Part shown: positions 42,095 through 51,125 of the stretch, piece by piece
Layout: each line of letters opens with the position of its first letter
How positions within the stretch are numbered: position 1 is the first letter of the stretch
Assembly: GCA_963730285.1 (NCBI GenBank)
Contig: CAVSQY010000006.1
Coordinates: 124,001-188,000, forward strand
Source of the DNA: JARDZU01 sp963730285
Lineage (GTDB): Bacteria; Actinomycetota; Acidimicrobiia; Spongiisociales; ZC4RG35
Reading direction: 5' to 3'
Length of the DNA: 64,000 bases
Notes under the pieces: generated by a model
Databases searched by the model: none
The model's input: the letters and a program-made list of their open reading frames with translations, nothing else
What the model was told of the DNA's origin: nothing
Translations under genes and position numbers: made by a program

Positions 42095-43822
42095 GTGGAC
42101 GAAGGACGTAGGAGCGACGACGCCGCCCAGTTGCGTGGAGTGATCTCCGCACTGGAAGAGGAGATCGCCGTCCTGCGCCGTCGTGTTCGCGAGGCGCCGA
42201 GCAGAGTCGACGAGTTGGAAGGCGAGTTGACCCGTATGCGTGACCGGCTTGATCGAGCTATGTCACAAAACGACAAGCTCTCCGCCGTCCTCGAAGAGGC
42301 CCGAGAGCAACTCGGTGTTCTGCGAGAGGAAGTCGACAAGCTGACCGCTCCCCCCAACAACTTCGGGACGGTGCTGCAGCTGAACGACGACGGCACCCTC
42401 GACATCATGACCGGGAACCGCAAGCTCAGGGTCTCGGCCCAGCCGAATGTCGAAGTCAAGAAGCTCAAGATCGGTCAGGAAGTGCTCCTCAACGAGGCCT
42501 TCAACGTCATAGACGTGCGGCACTTCGAGCCGGCCGGAGAAGTCCTCAGGGTTCGTGAACTGCTCAGCGATGGTCGCGTCGTTGTCCTGGCGCACGCCGA
42601 TGAGGAGCGGGTCCTACAACGCTCCGAGGCCATGGCTGACGTCAAGCTGCGTGCTGGTGACTTCGTCCGGGTGGACAGCAAGACCGGCTTGATCCTGGAG
42701 AAGATGGAGCGCCCCGAAGTCGAGGAGCTGGTGCTCGAGGAGGTTCCCGACATCACCTATGTCGACGTGGGAGGGCTGGCGGAGCAAATCGAGCAGATCC
42801 GCGATACGGTCGAATTGCCATACCTCCACAAGGATCTCTTCCGAGAGTACGAGTTGGAGCCGCCCAAGGGGATCCTTCTCTACGGCCCGCCGGGTTGTGG
42901 CAAGACACTCATAGCCAAGGCGGTGGCCAACAGCCTGGCCAAGAAAGTGTCAGAGCAAACCGGAAGCCCCGATGTCCGCTCCTATTTCCTCAACATCAAG
43001 GGGCCAGAGCTGCTGAACAAGTGGGTGGGCGAGACCGAGCGTCAGATACGCCTCATCTTCCAACGGGCGAAAGAGAAGTCAGACGAGGGAGTGCCCGTGA
43101 TCGTCTTCTTCGACGAGATGGACTCTCTGTTCCGCACCAGAGGCACGGGGATCAGCTCCGATGTCGAGTCGACGATCGTCCCACAGCTCCTGTCCGAGCT
43201 CGACGGTGTCGAGGCGCTCAAGAATGTCATCGTGATCGGTGCGTCGAACCGCGAGGACCTGATCGATCCCGCCATTCTCCGGCCGGGGCGCCTCGACGTG
43301 AAGATAAAGATCAATCGCCCCGACCCGGTCGCCGCACGGGAGATCTTCAAGATCTATCTGAGCGATGCGACTCCGATCGACCAGGCCGCCCTCGACGCCG
43401 AAGATGGGGACAAGGGTCGTGTGATCGACTCGTACATCGAAGCAACGGTCGATGCCATGTACTCCGAGGCCGACGAGAACCGCTTTCTCGAAGTCACCTA
43501 TGCCTCCGGCGACCGAGAGGTCCTTTATTTCAAGGACTTTGCCTCCGGCGCCATGATCGAGAACATCGTCAGAAGGGCGAAGAAGGATGCAATCAAACGT
43601 CAGATTGCCGGCGGCGATACAGGTGTGAAGAAGACAGATCTGATCGACGCGATCAAACAGGAGTTCCGGGAGCAGGAAGACCTGCCCAATACCACCAACC
43701 CTGACGATTGGGCGCGCGTATCCGGCAAGAAGGGTGAGCGCATCGTCTATGTTCGCACGCTGGTCGATGGAGATGACGAAAGTCGGCTGATCGAGAAGGT
43801 CTCAGCGGGTCAATACCTCTGA
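42095..43822 (+). CDS. arc: Proteasome-associated AAA ATPase (ARC/Mpa)
   Basis: A 575-residue hexameric unfoldase that recognises Pup and feeds pupylated proteins to the 20S proteasome. It has an N-terminal coiled coil that binds Pup (about 5-85), OB domains (about 90-220), and an AAA domain with Walker A GPPGCGKTLIAKA (near 264), Walker B VIVFFDEMDSLF (near 336) and the Arg-rich LIDPAILRPGRLD. The C-terminus is GQYL, the proteasome-docking tail typical of ARC/Mpa. The GTG start has an AGGAGG Shine-Dalgarno. The TGA overlaps the dop ATG. Confidence 0.97.
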   Translation: MDEGRRSDDAAQLRGVISALEEEIAVLRRRVREAPSRVDELEGELTRMRDRLDRAMSQNDKLSAVLEEAREQLGVLREEVDKLTAPPNNFGTVLQLNDDGTLDIMTGNRKLRVSAQPNVEVKKLKIGQEVLLNEAFNVIDVRHFEPAGEVLRVRELLSDGRVVVLAHADEERVLQRSEAMADVKLRAGDFVRVDSKTGLILEKMERPEVEELVLEEVPDITYVDVGGLAEQIEQIRDTVELPYLHKDLFREYELEPPKGILLYGPPGCGKTLIAKAVANSLAKKVSEQTGSPDVRSYFLNIKGPELLNKWVGETERQIRLIFQRAKEKSDEGVPVIVFFDEMDSLFRTRGTGISSDVESTIVPQLLSELDGVEALKNVIVIGASNREDLIDPAILRPGRLDVKIKINRPDPVAAREIFKIYLSDATPIDQAALDAEDGDKGRVIDSYIEATVDAMYSEADENRFLEVTYASGDREVLYFKDFASGAMIENIVRRAKKDAIKRQIAGGDTGVKKTDLIDAIKQEFREQEDLPNTTNPDDWARVSGKKGERIVYVRTLVDGDDESRLIEKVSAGQYL

Positions 43823-45291
43823 TGGCTATCCATAAGGTGCTCGGCACCGAAACCGAGTACGGAATCCTGGTCCGGGGGGAAACGGGTTTCAACCCTGCGG
43901 TTGCCTCCTCGTTGGTCGTCAACAGCTACCCGGGGGCCAGGGTCAAGGTTCAATGGTCATACGAGGAGGAGTCCCCGGGGCGGGATGCCAGGGGGTTCGG
44001 CCACGACACCTTCGGGGTAGTGGATCCGGAGGGGGCGGTCGTAAATTCCGTTCTTGCCAACGGCGCCCGTCTCTACGTGGATCATGCTCATCCCGAATAT
44101 TCGGCTCCGGAGTCCTATGACCCACTCGAGGCGGCTCTCTACGACAAAGTCGGGGAGGTCGTCATGCGGTCGGCAGCCAAGGCGGCGAGCGAGGCGTCCG
44201 GTAAGCGCCTGTCTCTCTACAAGAACAACTCCGACGGTAAAGGGAACTCCTACGGTGCTCACGAGAACTATCTCCTCTCTCGGGAAACTCCGTTTGGAGA
44301 TGTCATCCGGTTTGCCACCACCTTCCTGGTCACCCGCCAGATCTTCACCGGAGCAGGCAAGGTCGGATCAGAGAACGACCGACCTGAAGTCGACTTCCAG
44401 ATCACCCAGCGTGCCGATTTCTTCGAGGAGGAAGTCGGGCTGGAGACAACACTGAAGCGGCCCATCATCAACACGCGTGACGAGCCCCACGGTGACCCGT
44501 CCAAGTACCGGCGGCTCCACGTGATCATCGGCGACGCCAACCTCTCCGAATATCAGAATTTTCTCAAGGTAGGGACAACTGCCTTGATGCTGGCCGCGCT
44601 CGAGGACGGGGCGCTTCCCGACCCTCTCGATTTGTTCGACCCGGTCGAATCCTGTTGGAAAGTCAGTCATGACATCGGGCTCGGTAAGCCACTCGACATT
44701 GACGGCGGTGGCACTGCCACCGCCCTCGAGCTTCAGGGCAGGTACCTCGAATGGTTGGCCAAATATGTGGAGAAGGAGTTGGACGATCCAGTCTGGGGCC
44801 GTTTGCTCGACGAGTGGGAGCGGACTCTGAGTCTGCTGGAGACCGATCCTATGGGTCTTGCCGACACTCTCGATTGGGTAGCCAAGAGGCGACTCTTCGA
44901 AGGCTATGTCGCTCGTGACGGCCTTGATTGGGACAGCCCCAAGCTACGCGCACTGGATCTGCAATATCACGACGTCGACCCGGACAAGGGTTTGTTCAAT
45001 CGCCTCACCGATCGTGGCGCCTTTCGAAGGTTGTTCACCGACGGTGAGATTCAGACTGCGGCATTCGAACCTCCGGCGCGCACCCGCGCCTTCTTTCGCG
45101 GTCGATGCGTGTCGAGATTCTCAGATTCCTTGGTTGCGGCCAACTGGGACTCACTCGTCTTCGACACGGGTGAATCGCATCTCAAACGTGTTCCTATGAT
45201 GGAACCGCTGCGGGGCGGAGCCGATCTGGTGGGCTCCATCATCGATGAGGCTGAAGACGCGGCCGACTTATTGAACCGTCTAGGAGGATGA
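43822..45291 (+). CDS. dop: Pup deamidase/depupylase Dop
   Basis: A 489-residue glutamine-synthetase-fold enzyme. The nucleotide-binding start is VLGTETEYGIL, followed by KNNSDGKGNSYGAHENYL, RPIINTRDEPHGD and the lengthened Dop-type loop near residues 40-60 that distinguishes it from PafA. It removes Pup from substrates and, where Pup ends in Gln, deamidates it. Pup here already ends in Glu, so only depupylation should be needed. It overlaps arc by 1 base and lies 6 bases from pup. Confidence 0.95.
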   Translation: MAIHKVLGTETEYGILVRGETGFNPAVASSLVVNSYPGARVKVQWSYEEESPGRDARGFGHDTFGVVDPEGAVVNSVLANGARLYVDHAHPEYSAPESYDPLEAALYDKVGEVVMRSAAKAASEASGKRLSLYKNNSDGKGNSYGAHENYLLSRETPFGDVIRFATTFLVTRQIFTGAGKVGSENDRPEVDFQITQRADFFEEEVGLETTLKRPIINTRDEPHGDPSKYRRLHVIIGDANLSEYQNFLKVGTTALMLAALEDGALPDPLDLFDPVESCWKVSHDIGLGKPLDIDGGGTATALELQGRYLEWLAKYVEKELDDPVWGRLLDEWERTLSLLETDPMGLADTLDWVAKRRLFEGYVARDGLDWDSPKLRALDLQYHDVDPDKGLFNRLTDRGAFRRLFTDGEIQTAAFEPPARTRAFFRGRCVSRFSDSLVAANWDSLVFDTGESHLKRVPMMEPLRGGADLVGSIIDEAEDAADLLNRLGG

Positions 45292-45297
45292 CCAGCG

Positions 45298-45486
45298 ATG
45301 TCCGATCGAGAACGGTCCCGTTCCAAGGGACATGAGAACGAGCAGGCCGACACCGAGGGCGCTGCAAAGACCGAATCCGAAGCCGACCTCGAGGCTCTCG
45401 ACGATCTTCTCGACGAGATCGACGACGTTCTCGAGGAGAACGCGGAGGAATTCGTGAAGAACTACGTCCAGAAGGGCGGCGAGTGA
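45298..45486 (+). CDS. pup: Prokaryotic ubiquitin-like protein Pup
   Basis: A 62-residue, mostly disordered acidic protein whose C-terminal Glu is ligated to substrate lysines. The C-terminal helix LDDLLDEIDDVLEENAEEFV binds the ATPase coiled coil, and the protein ends VQKGGE. The encoded Glu (GAG) means no deamidation is required before PafA uses it, unlike mycobacterial GGQ. A Shine-Dalgarno (AGGAGG) precedes the ATG. The stop overlaps the prcB GTG. Confidence 0.97.
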   Translation: MSDRERSRSKGHENEQADTEGAAKTESEADLEALDDLLDEIDDVLEENAEEFVKNYVQKGGE

Positions 45487-46274
45487 GGGAGAGCCAGGGA
45501 CCACTCCCGCTGAGCGCGCCCGCACCCGGGTCGAGCTTCACCGGTCTTCTCGATTCAATGGGAGCCATGCCACGGTGGTCGGTGCCTGCAGGGGAGAAGG
45601 CGCCGGTTACCCCGGAAGGGACGACGGTCCTTGCACTTCGCTATCAGGACGGCGTGGTCATGGCCGGCGACCGCCGCGCCACCGAGGGCAATCTCGTTGC
45701 TCACCGGCGCATCAAAAAGGTGTTTCCGGCCGATCGCCTCTCGGCGGTCTCAGTGGCCGGGACCGCCGGGCTGGCAATCGAGATGGTCCGGCTCTTTCAG
45801 GTCGAGTTGGAGCACTACGAAAAGATCGAAGGGGTGAGGCTCTCACTCGATGGGCAGGCAGCCTTCCTGGCTCGATTGGTCCGAGGTCAGCTACCGATGG
45901 TGTTCCAGGGTTTGGTCGTCGTGCCACTGTTCGCCGGATATGACGAGCGAGAGTCCACCGGGCGCGTCTACAGCTTCGATGTGGTCGGGGGGCGCTATGA
46001 GGAGACGGACTTCGGCAGCACCGGGTCGGGCTCTCGGCTCGCCAAGTCGTATCTGAGAACCGTCTACAAAGACGATCTCGATGGGGACCAGGCTGCTGAC
46101 ATAGCGGTTCGTGCTTTGGTTGCCGCTTCGCAGGAGGACACAGCGACCGGGGGCCCGGATCTCAAGCGAGGCATATACCCCAACGTGATCCGCATCAACG
46201 CCGGCGGTCTGGTCGAGTTGGATGACGACGTGGTTGGGCCGCTGGCCGAAGCCGCGGTCGAGTCGATTCTATGA
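45483..46274 (+). CDS. prcB: 20S proteasome beta subunit
   Basis: A 263-residue precursor of the catalytic subunit. Autocleavage after Gly46 (TPEG-TTVLALRYQDG) exposes Thr47 as Thr1. Catalytic partners Asp17 (VMAGDRR) and Lys33 (RRIKKVF) of the mature numbering are present, as is the SGSGSRLA-like STGSGSRLAKSY. The 46-residue propeptide is normal for actinobacteria. The GTG overlaps the pup TGA, and the end overlaps the prcA ATG (ATGA). Confidence 0.97.
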   Translation: MRESQGPLPLSAPAPGSSFTGLLDSMGAMPRWSVPAGEKAPVTPEGTTVLALRYQDGVVMAGDRRATEGNLVAHRRIKKVFPADRLSAVSVAGTAGLAIEMVRLFQVELEHYEKIEGVRLSLDGQAAFLARLVRGQLPMVFQGLVVVPLFAGYDERESTGRVYSFDVVGGRYEETDFGSTGSGSRLAKSYLRTVYKDDLDGDQAADIAVRALVAASQEDTATGGPDLKRGIYPNVIRINAGGLVELDDDVVGPLAEAAVESIL

Positions 46275-46939
46275 GTATCCCGTTCTATGTCGCTCCCGAG
46301 CAGCTGGTTCGGGACAAGGCCGACTTCGCCCGCAAAGGGATAGCCCGTGGGCGGTCGATCATCGCAGTGGATTATGCGAAGGGCCTCCTCCTCTTGGCGG
46401 AAAATCCTTCCACCGCCCTCCACAAGATCGGTGAGGTCTACGACAGGATTGCCTTCGCAGGTGTGGGCAAATACAACGAATTCGAGACCCTCCGAAAGGC
46501 TGGGATCCGCCAGGCCGATCTGATGGGATACCTCTACTCACGTGACGACGTCACCGCGATGGGACTGGCCACCGCCTTTGCCCAGACCTTGGGTGTGATA
46601 TTCACGCGAGATCCAAAGCCCTTCGAGGTGGAGGTGCTCATCGCCGAAATCAGTGAGGACGGTGCCGAGCATCGATTGTTTCGGGTGACCTACGACGGGA
46701 CTCTCTACGACGAGAGGAAATTCGTAGCCATTGGGGGCAAGGCCGAGCAGCTGACTGAGGCCCTCGAAGAGCTTTGGGAGGAGTCGATGTCTCTGGAACG
46801 AGCCCTCGAGATCGGGCCTGAGGCGTTCCGCCGAGCGGAGGGTCGCGATATCGAAGGATGGGAGGCGGGCGTCTTGGAATCAGGCAACGGCCGGCGGGCA
46901 TTCCGAAGGCTCGGTCCCGACGAGTTGCCGCCCATCTGA
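46271..46939 (+). CDS. prcA: 20S proteasome alpha subunit
   Basis: A 222-residue subunit of the outer gating rings. Seen: IPFYVAPEQLVRDKADFARK at the gate-forming N-terminus, SIIAVDYAKGLLLLAENPS, KIGEVYDRIAFAGVGKYNEF and LFRVTYDGTLYDE. As expected for an alpha subunit it has no propeptide or catalytic Thr. The 4-base overlap with prcB ensures balanced synthesis of the two rings. pafA follows after a 43-base gap with its own promoter-like hexamer. Confidence 0.97.
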   Translation: MSIPFYVAPEQLVRDKADFARKGIARGRSIIAVDYAKGLLLLAENPSTALHKIGEVYDRIAFAGVGKYNEFETLRKAGIRQADLMGYLYSRDDVTAMGLATAFAQTLGVIFTRDPKPFEVEVLIAEISEDGAEHRLFRVTYDGTLYDERKFVAIGGKAEQLTEALEELWEESMSLERALEIGPEAFRRAEGRDIEGWEAGVLESGNGRRAFRRLGPDELPPI

Positions 46940-46970
46940 GATAGCACTGCCCGCAAGCCCCCAGGGCGTT

Positions 46971-46976
46971 TAGCCT
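46971..46976 (+). promoter_or_regulatory. Putative leaderless -10 for pafA
   Basis: TAGCCT ends exactly 6 bases before the pafA GTG (46983), and no Shine-Dalgarno intervenes. pafA and the downstream pafBC may thus be transcribed separately from the proteasome genes. Confidence 0.45.
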
Positions 46977-46982
46977 GCCGTT

Positions 46983-48338
46983 GTGGATCGACGCATCTTC
47001 GGGCTCGAGAACGAATACGGGGTCACCTGCACCTTGCGCGGCCAGCGTCGTCTCAGCCCCGACGAGGTCGCCAGATACCTGTTTCGTAGGGTCGTCTCTT
47101 GGGGCCGATCATCCAACGTCTTCTTGGAGAACGGTGCGCGCCTCTATCTCGATGTGGGGTCTCATCCGGAGTTCGCCACTCCTGAGTGCGACAACCTCGA
47201 GGATGTGGTTGCCCACGACAAAGCGGGCGAGCGGATCCTGGAGGGCCTCGTCCGTGGTGCCGAGGAGCGTCTCGAGGAAGAGGGAATCAGAGGCGAGATC
47301 TACGTTTTCAAGAACAACACCGACTCGGCCGGCAACTCCTATGGGTGTCACGAGAACTATCTGGTCAGCCGTCACAAAGACTTCCATCGAACGGTCGATG
47401 TTCTCATACCATTTTTGGTCACCCGACAGATATTCCTCGGCGCCGGCAAGCTCACCCAGACGCCGCGGGGCACAGCCTTTTCGATCTCCCAGCGAGCCGA
47501 TCACATCTGGGAGGGCGTGTCATCGGCCACCACGCGGTCGCGACCGATCATCAACACCCGGGACGAGCCTCACGCCGATGCCGAGAGATATCGGCGGCTG
47601 CATGTCATCGCCGGCGATTCGAACATGTCCGAGTACGCCACCTTCGTGAAGGTGGGAACCATGGTCGCGCTGCTTCAGATGATCGAACGGGATGTGGTGT
47701 TTCGTGATCTATCACTTGAGAATCCGATCCGGGCGATCAGAGAGGTGTCACACGACGAGACCTGTCGTCGGAAGATAAAGCTGGCCAACGGACGCGAACT
47801 GTCGGCACTGGATATCCAGTGGGAATACCTGGACCGAGCGATGCGATTTGCCCGCAGCCCTGGCTTCCCGGCCGAGGTTCAGACCGCCATCGATCGTTGG
47901 GAGCACTTGCTGACTGGTTTGGAGAAAGACCCCATGACCCTCGATCGGGAGGTCGATTGGGTGATCAAGTATCGCCTCCTCGAAAGGTACGCAGAGAGAC
48001 GGAACCTCCCAATGTCCGATCCCCGGATGTCGATGATGGATCTCAGCTATCACGACGTTGATCGCAAGCGGGGCCTCTATTACCTGCTCGAGGCCAAGGA
48101 CATGGTCGACCGGGTAGTGACCGACGAAAAGGTCGCTCTGGCGGTCCGCCAGCCTCCACAAACGACGAGGGCGCGCTTGAGAGGGGCATTCATCAAGGCA
48201 GCCAAGGCACGCAAGAGGGACTTCACCGTCGACTGGGTTCATCTCAAGCTCAACGACCAAGCTCAGCGCACGGTCATGTGCAAGGACCCGTTCAAGGCCC
48301 ATGACGACCGGGTGGAGAAACTGATCGAGAGTTTGTGA
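46983..48338 (+). CDS. pafA: Pup-protein ligase PafA
   Basis: A 451-residue carboxylate-amine ligase that phosphorylates the Pup C-terminal Glu and joins it to substrate lysines. The glutamine-synthetase-like N-terminus is RRIFGLENEYGVTC, followed by KNNTDSAGNSYGCHENYLV, RPIINTRDEPHAD and VDWVHLKLNDQAQRTVMCKD, the PafA-specific C-terminal domain. It is shorter than Dop and lacks the Dop loop. The start is GTG 46983. The stop overlaps the pafB start. Confidence 0.96.
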   Translation: MDRRIFGLENEYGVTCTLRGQRRLSPDEVARYLFRRVVSWGRSSNVFLENGARLYLDVGSHPEFATPECDNLEDVVAHDKAGERILEGLVRGAEERLEEEGIRGEIYVFKNNTDSAGNSYGCHENYLVSRHKDFHRTVDVLIPFLVTRQIFLGAGKLTQTPRGTAFSISQRADHIWEGVSSATTRSRPIINTRDEPHADAERYRRLHVIAGDSNMSEYATFVKVGTMVALLQMIERDVVFRDLSLENPIRAIREVSHDETCRRKIKLANGRELSALDIQWEYLDRAMRFARSPGFPAEVQTAIDRWEHLLTGLEKDPMTLDREVDWVIKYRLLERYAERRNLPMSDPRMSMMDLSYHDVDRKRGLYYLLEAKDMVDRVVTDEKVALAVRQPPQTTRARLRGAFIKAAKARKRDFTVDWVHLKLNDQAQRTVMCKDPFKAHDDRVEKLIESL

Positions 48339-49261
48339 TGCAATCCGTGATCGAGCGGGTGCTCAATCTCCTCATATATCTCCTCGAGTCGCCGGTGCCG
48401 GTCACCGCCGAAGATGTGAGGCGCACCGTCCTCGGATATGGCGATCAGAGTGATGAGGCCTTCCACCGGATGTTCGAGCGGGACAAGGACCTCCTTCGCC
48501 GGCTCGGGGTGCCCCTCGAGCTCAAGGCCCTCGATGCCTGGGAGGTGGACTTCGGATACATCGTGGATCCGGAGAAGTACGCCATCCCGGACCCGGGACT
48601 CACCGAGGAAGAGCGTGTGGCGTTGTCGGTGGCCGCTCGCATGGTTCGACTCGGTGGGGGCAACGCGGGCCTGGAAGGTCTCCTGAAGTTGGGCGGCGTC
48701 GAGAGGGGAGTGGGGATTGAGCCACTCGGCGCCGACCTTGGCGCCGAGGCGCCGGTCCTGGGTGACCTGTTCCGTGCCGTGACCGAACGTCGGTCCATTC
48801 GCTTCGTCTACAACGATGCTCCTCGGTCCCTTCATCCTTACGGGATAGCCCACCGCAGGGGGCACTGGTATCTGGTTGGGTCGACGAAGCAAGGTGAGAG
48901 GCTCTATCGAGTCGATCGCCTCTCGCGACTGGAAGTGGGCGAGGAGCCGGGCGACTTCGATAGACCAAAGTCATTCGACATTCGGAAGGTGGTCAACACC
49001 CATCCGTGGGAAGCCGGATTGGACGAGACGGTTCACGCAACAGTCCGCTTTGACCCGGATGTCTCGTGGTGGGCGGCAAGGACGCTTGGAACGAAAGTCG
49101 CCAAAGGCAAGGCATTGGAGATCGGCCTCCCGGTCGCCAATCGGGACGCCTTCATCGGTTGGATACTCAGCTTTGGGGAGTCGGCCGAGGTGTTGAGCCC
49201 GCCCGAGTTGCGAGAGGAGATCCGACATCGGGTGGCGGCGGCGTTGGAGAACATCGGATGA
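48338..49261 (+). CDS. pafB: WYL-domain transcriptional regulator PafB
   Basis: A 307-residue regulator with an N-terminal helix-turn-helix (VIERVLNLLIYLLESPVPVT) and a WYL domain (SIRFVYNDAPRSLHPYGI, GHWYLVGSTKQGERLYRVDR). In mycobacteria PafB and PafC form a dimer that activates the LexA-independent DNA-damage response, which would fit the uvr genes in this window. The ATG at 48338 overlaps the pafA TGA (GTG 48335 also possible). It overlaps pafC by 4 bases. Confidence 0.93.
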   Translation: MQSVIERVLNLLIYLLESPVPVTAEDVRRTVLGYGDQSDEAFHRMFERDKDLLRRLGVPLELKALDAWEVDFGYIVDPEKYAIPDPGLTEEERVALSVAARMVRLGGGNAGLEGLLKLGGVERGVGIEPLGADLGAEAPVLGDLFRAVTERRSIRFVYNDAPRSLHPYGIAHRRGHWYLVGSTKQGERLYRVDRLSRLEVGEEPGDFDRPKSFDIRKVVNTHPWEAGLDETVHATVRFDPDVSWWAARTLGTKVAKGKALEIGLPVANRDAFIGWILSFGESAEVLSPPELREEIRHRVAAALENIG

Positions 49262-50187
49262 CGAGCCCTCGCACCGTGTCCCGGCTTGCTCGCATCCTCG
49301 CCTTGATTCCCTATGTTCTCTCCAAGGACGGAGTCGAGGTTGGTGAGATCTTGGACCGGTTCGGCTATGACGAGGCTCAGCTCACCAAAGATCTGAACAC
49401 CGTTTTCGTATGCGGTCTCCCTGGCTATGGACCGGGCGACCTCATGGAGGCCTACATCGATGGCGATGAGGTCGTCATCGATGCCGCCGACTATTTCGCA
49501 AGGGCGCCCCGCCTGACTTCCACCGAGGCCTTGGGTCTATTGGCGGCGGGAATGGCGATCGTCGGATCCGGTCAGGCATCGACCGAGTTGGAGAGTGCGG
49601 TGAAAAAGCTCACGAGGGCGATCATTCCCGAGGCTGAGAGCTCCATATCCATCGACGTCTCCGGGGAGTCCGAGACTTTGCAGCTGCTGAAGCAGGCTGC
49701 CGCCCACAATTCTGTGATCCGGATCACATATCGCTCCCTGAGTAGAGAGAACGAGACGACGCGGGAGGTCGAGCCATGGGCAGTCTTCGCCACTCTGGGC
49801 AACTGGTATGTCCAGGGTCACTGCCGCCTGGTCGATGCCGAGCGGGTCTTTAGGGTCGACCGGATCCGCGACATCGAAGTTCTCCAAACCCAGTTCGATA
49901 GGCCGCAGGGCCTGCCGGAGCCCGGCGTCACCTACTCCCCATCGGATGACGACGTGGTTTCGAAGATCCACCTCGAGCCCGCGGCCGGCTGGGTGCTCGA
50001 TTACTACCCTGTCGACATACTCAAACAGGGCAAGAAGGGCACAGAGATCCTGTTTTCATCGCCCGACGTAGAGATCCCGGCTCGTCTGCTCCTGCGGCTT
50101 GGAGAGTCTGCCAATCTGCTCGACGGGGAGGCGGTGGCACGGCGCCTGCGTGAGATGGGAGCCAACCTTCTGCGAAAGTACCAATAG
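49258..50187 (+). CDS. pafC: WYL-domain transcriptional regulator PafC
   Basis: A 309-residue partner of PafB: an N-terminal winged helix (VSRLARILALIPYVLSKDG) and a WYL domain (VIRITYRSLSRENETTREV, GNWYVQGHCRLVDAERVFR). The ATG at 49258 overlaps the pafB TGA (ATGA). The open frame extends upstream to 49066 but only re-reads pafB. Co-translation with PafB agrees with their joint action; in some actinobacteria the two are fused. Confidence 0.93.
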   Translation: MTSPRTVSRLARILALIPYVLSKDGVEVGEILDRFGYDEAQLTKDLNTVFVCGLPGYGPGDLMEAYIDGDEVVIDAADYFARAPRLTSTEALGLLAAGMAIVGSGQASTELESAVKKLTRAIIPEAESSISIDVSGESETLQLLKQAAAHNSVIRITYRSLSRENETTREVEPWAVFATLGNWYVQGHCRLVDAERVFRVDRIRDIEVLQTQFDRPQGLPEPGVTYSPSDDDVVSKIHLEPAAGWVLDYYPVDILKQGKKGTEILFSSPDVEIPARLLLRLGESANLLDGEAVARRLREMGANLLRKYQ

Positions 50188-50270
50188 GGCCTTCGACCTA
50201 CTACTTGGACTTCAGAATCGGGTCCCAACTGCCGATCACCATTCTTGATATGGGAGACCGGAGAACAGGG

Positions 50271-50561
50271 ATGACGACCATCAAGACAACATGCACCCGC
50301 TGTGGTGACATCCATCTCACCCCGGACGACGTTGCGTTGGAACTGCGTCCCGGAGGTCGGGAGGGTGACTACCGCTTTCGGTGCCCGACATGCACCGAAC
50401 AGCAGCGACGACCAGCCAACTCTCGGGTTGTCAGCGTCCTTCTGGCGACAGGTGTGGCTTTCGAGGTGATCAACCCCGATCCCATCACCGAGCGAGAGAT
50501 CGAAGCGTTCGTGGCCGCCCTCGAGGCCGAATCGGATCCATTCCGCCTCCTGGCCGGCTGA
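50271..50561 (+). CDS. Small zinc-ribbon protein
   Basis: A 96-residue protein with CxxC pairs (TTCTRCGDIHL and FRCPTCTEQQ) that should bind one zinc, followed by a helical C-terminus (ITEREIEAFVAALEAESDPF). The ATG at 50271 lies behind GGAGAACAGGG. It sits between pafC and tatA, a position often held by a small unnamed protein in actinobacteria. The role is unknown. Confidence 0.75.
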   Translation: MTTIKTTCTRCGDIHLTPDDVALELRPGGREGDYRFRCPTCTEQQRRPANSRVVSVLLATGVAFEVINPDPITEREIEAFVAALEAESDPFRLLAG

Positions 50562-50616
50562 ACACTCTCTCCTCAGCTTCGACGGGCATCACGGGCAGGG
50601 TGCTCCTCGAGACACG

Positions 50617-50652
50617 AAGGGTGGCGACCCCCTGGGGGTCGCCACCCTTTAT
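50617..50652 (+). terminator. Strong rho-independent terminator
   Basis: A 15-base perfect stem (50617-50631 with 50635-50649, AAGGGTGGCGACCCC and its complement), a 3-base loop and TTTAT. It ends the pafBC/zinc-ribbon transcript and isolates tatA. Confidence 0.92.
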
Positions 50653-50690
50653 CGCTGTATTGACCACCAAGGCTTTACCATCGCTTCGCG

Positions 50691-51125
50691 ATGCAGGGCG
50701 GCGAGATCATCATCATTCTTCTGGTGGCTCTGGTTGTGTTTGGCCCAACGAGGTTGCCGGAGATGGCGAGGAAGCTCGGTGAGTGGACAGCGGAGTTGCG
50801 ATCGGCCGCCAGGGACCTCCGCCGGGGCCTCGAGTCGGAGGTGGCCGACCTCAAACAAGTTGCCGACGAGCTGAAGTCGCCCTTGGGGGAGTTGAAGAAG
50901 ACTTCAGACGAGCTACGACGTGAGATCGAGGGTGTCGGTATCAGTCGCCTTGATTGGGAGGGGCCGCGTCCGGCTCAGGGCCCGACGGCAGAGGATGCCA
51001 TGTCCGACCTCGATGAGATCGAGACTGCGGCCGGCATGAAGCCCCAATCGGGACCCAATCCCGGAGAGGTCATGGCCGAGATGGAGGAGGAGGCCCAGTC
51101 GGCCGAAGAAGAAGGCGACAGTTGA
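50691..51125 (+). CDS. tatA: Twin-arginine translocase subunit TatA/TatB
   Basis: A 144-residue Tat component. The N-terminal membrane helix (GGEIIIILLVALVVFGP) has the hallmark FGP hinge, then an amphipathic helix (TRLPEMARKLGEWTAELRSA), a charged helical stretch and an acidic tail. TatA makes the pore and TatB recognises substrates with TatC. The length and Glu-rich tail lean towards TatB, but neighbours and motif fit either, so the symbol is provisional. The ATG at 50691 is 42 bases after the terminator. The stop overlaps the tatC TTG. Confidence 0.88.
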   Translation: MQGGEIIIILLVALVVFGPTRLPEMARKLGEWTAELRSAARDLRRGLESEVADLKQVADELKSPLGELKKTSDELRREIEGVGISRLDWEGPRPAQGPTAEDAMSDLDEIETAAGMKPQSGPNPGEVMAEMEEEAQSAEEEGDS

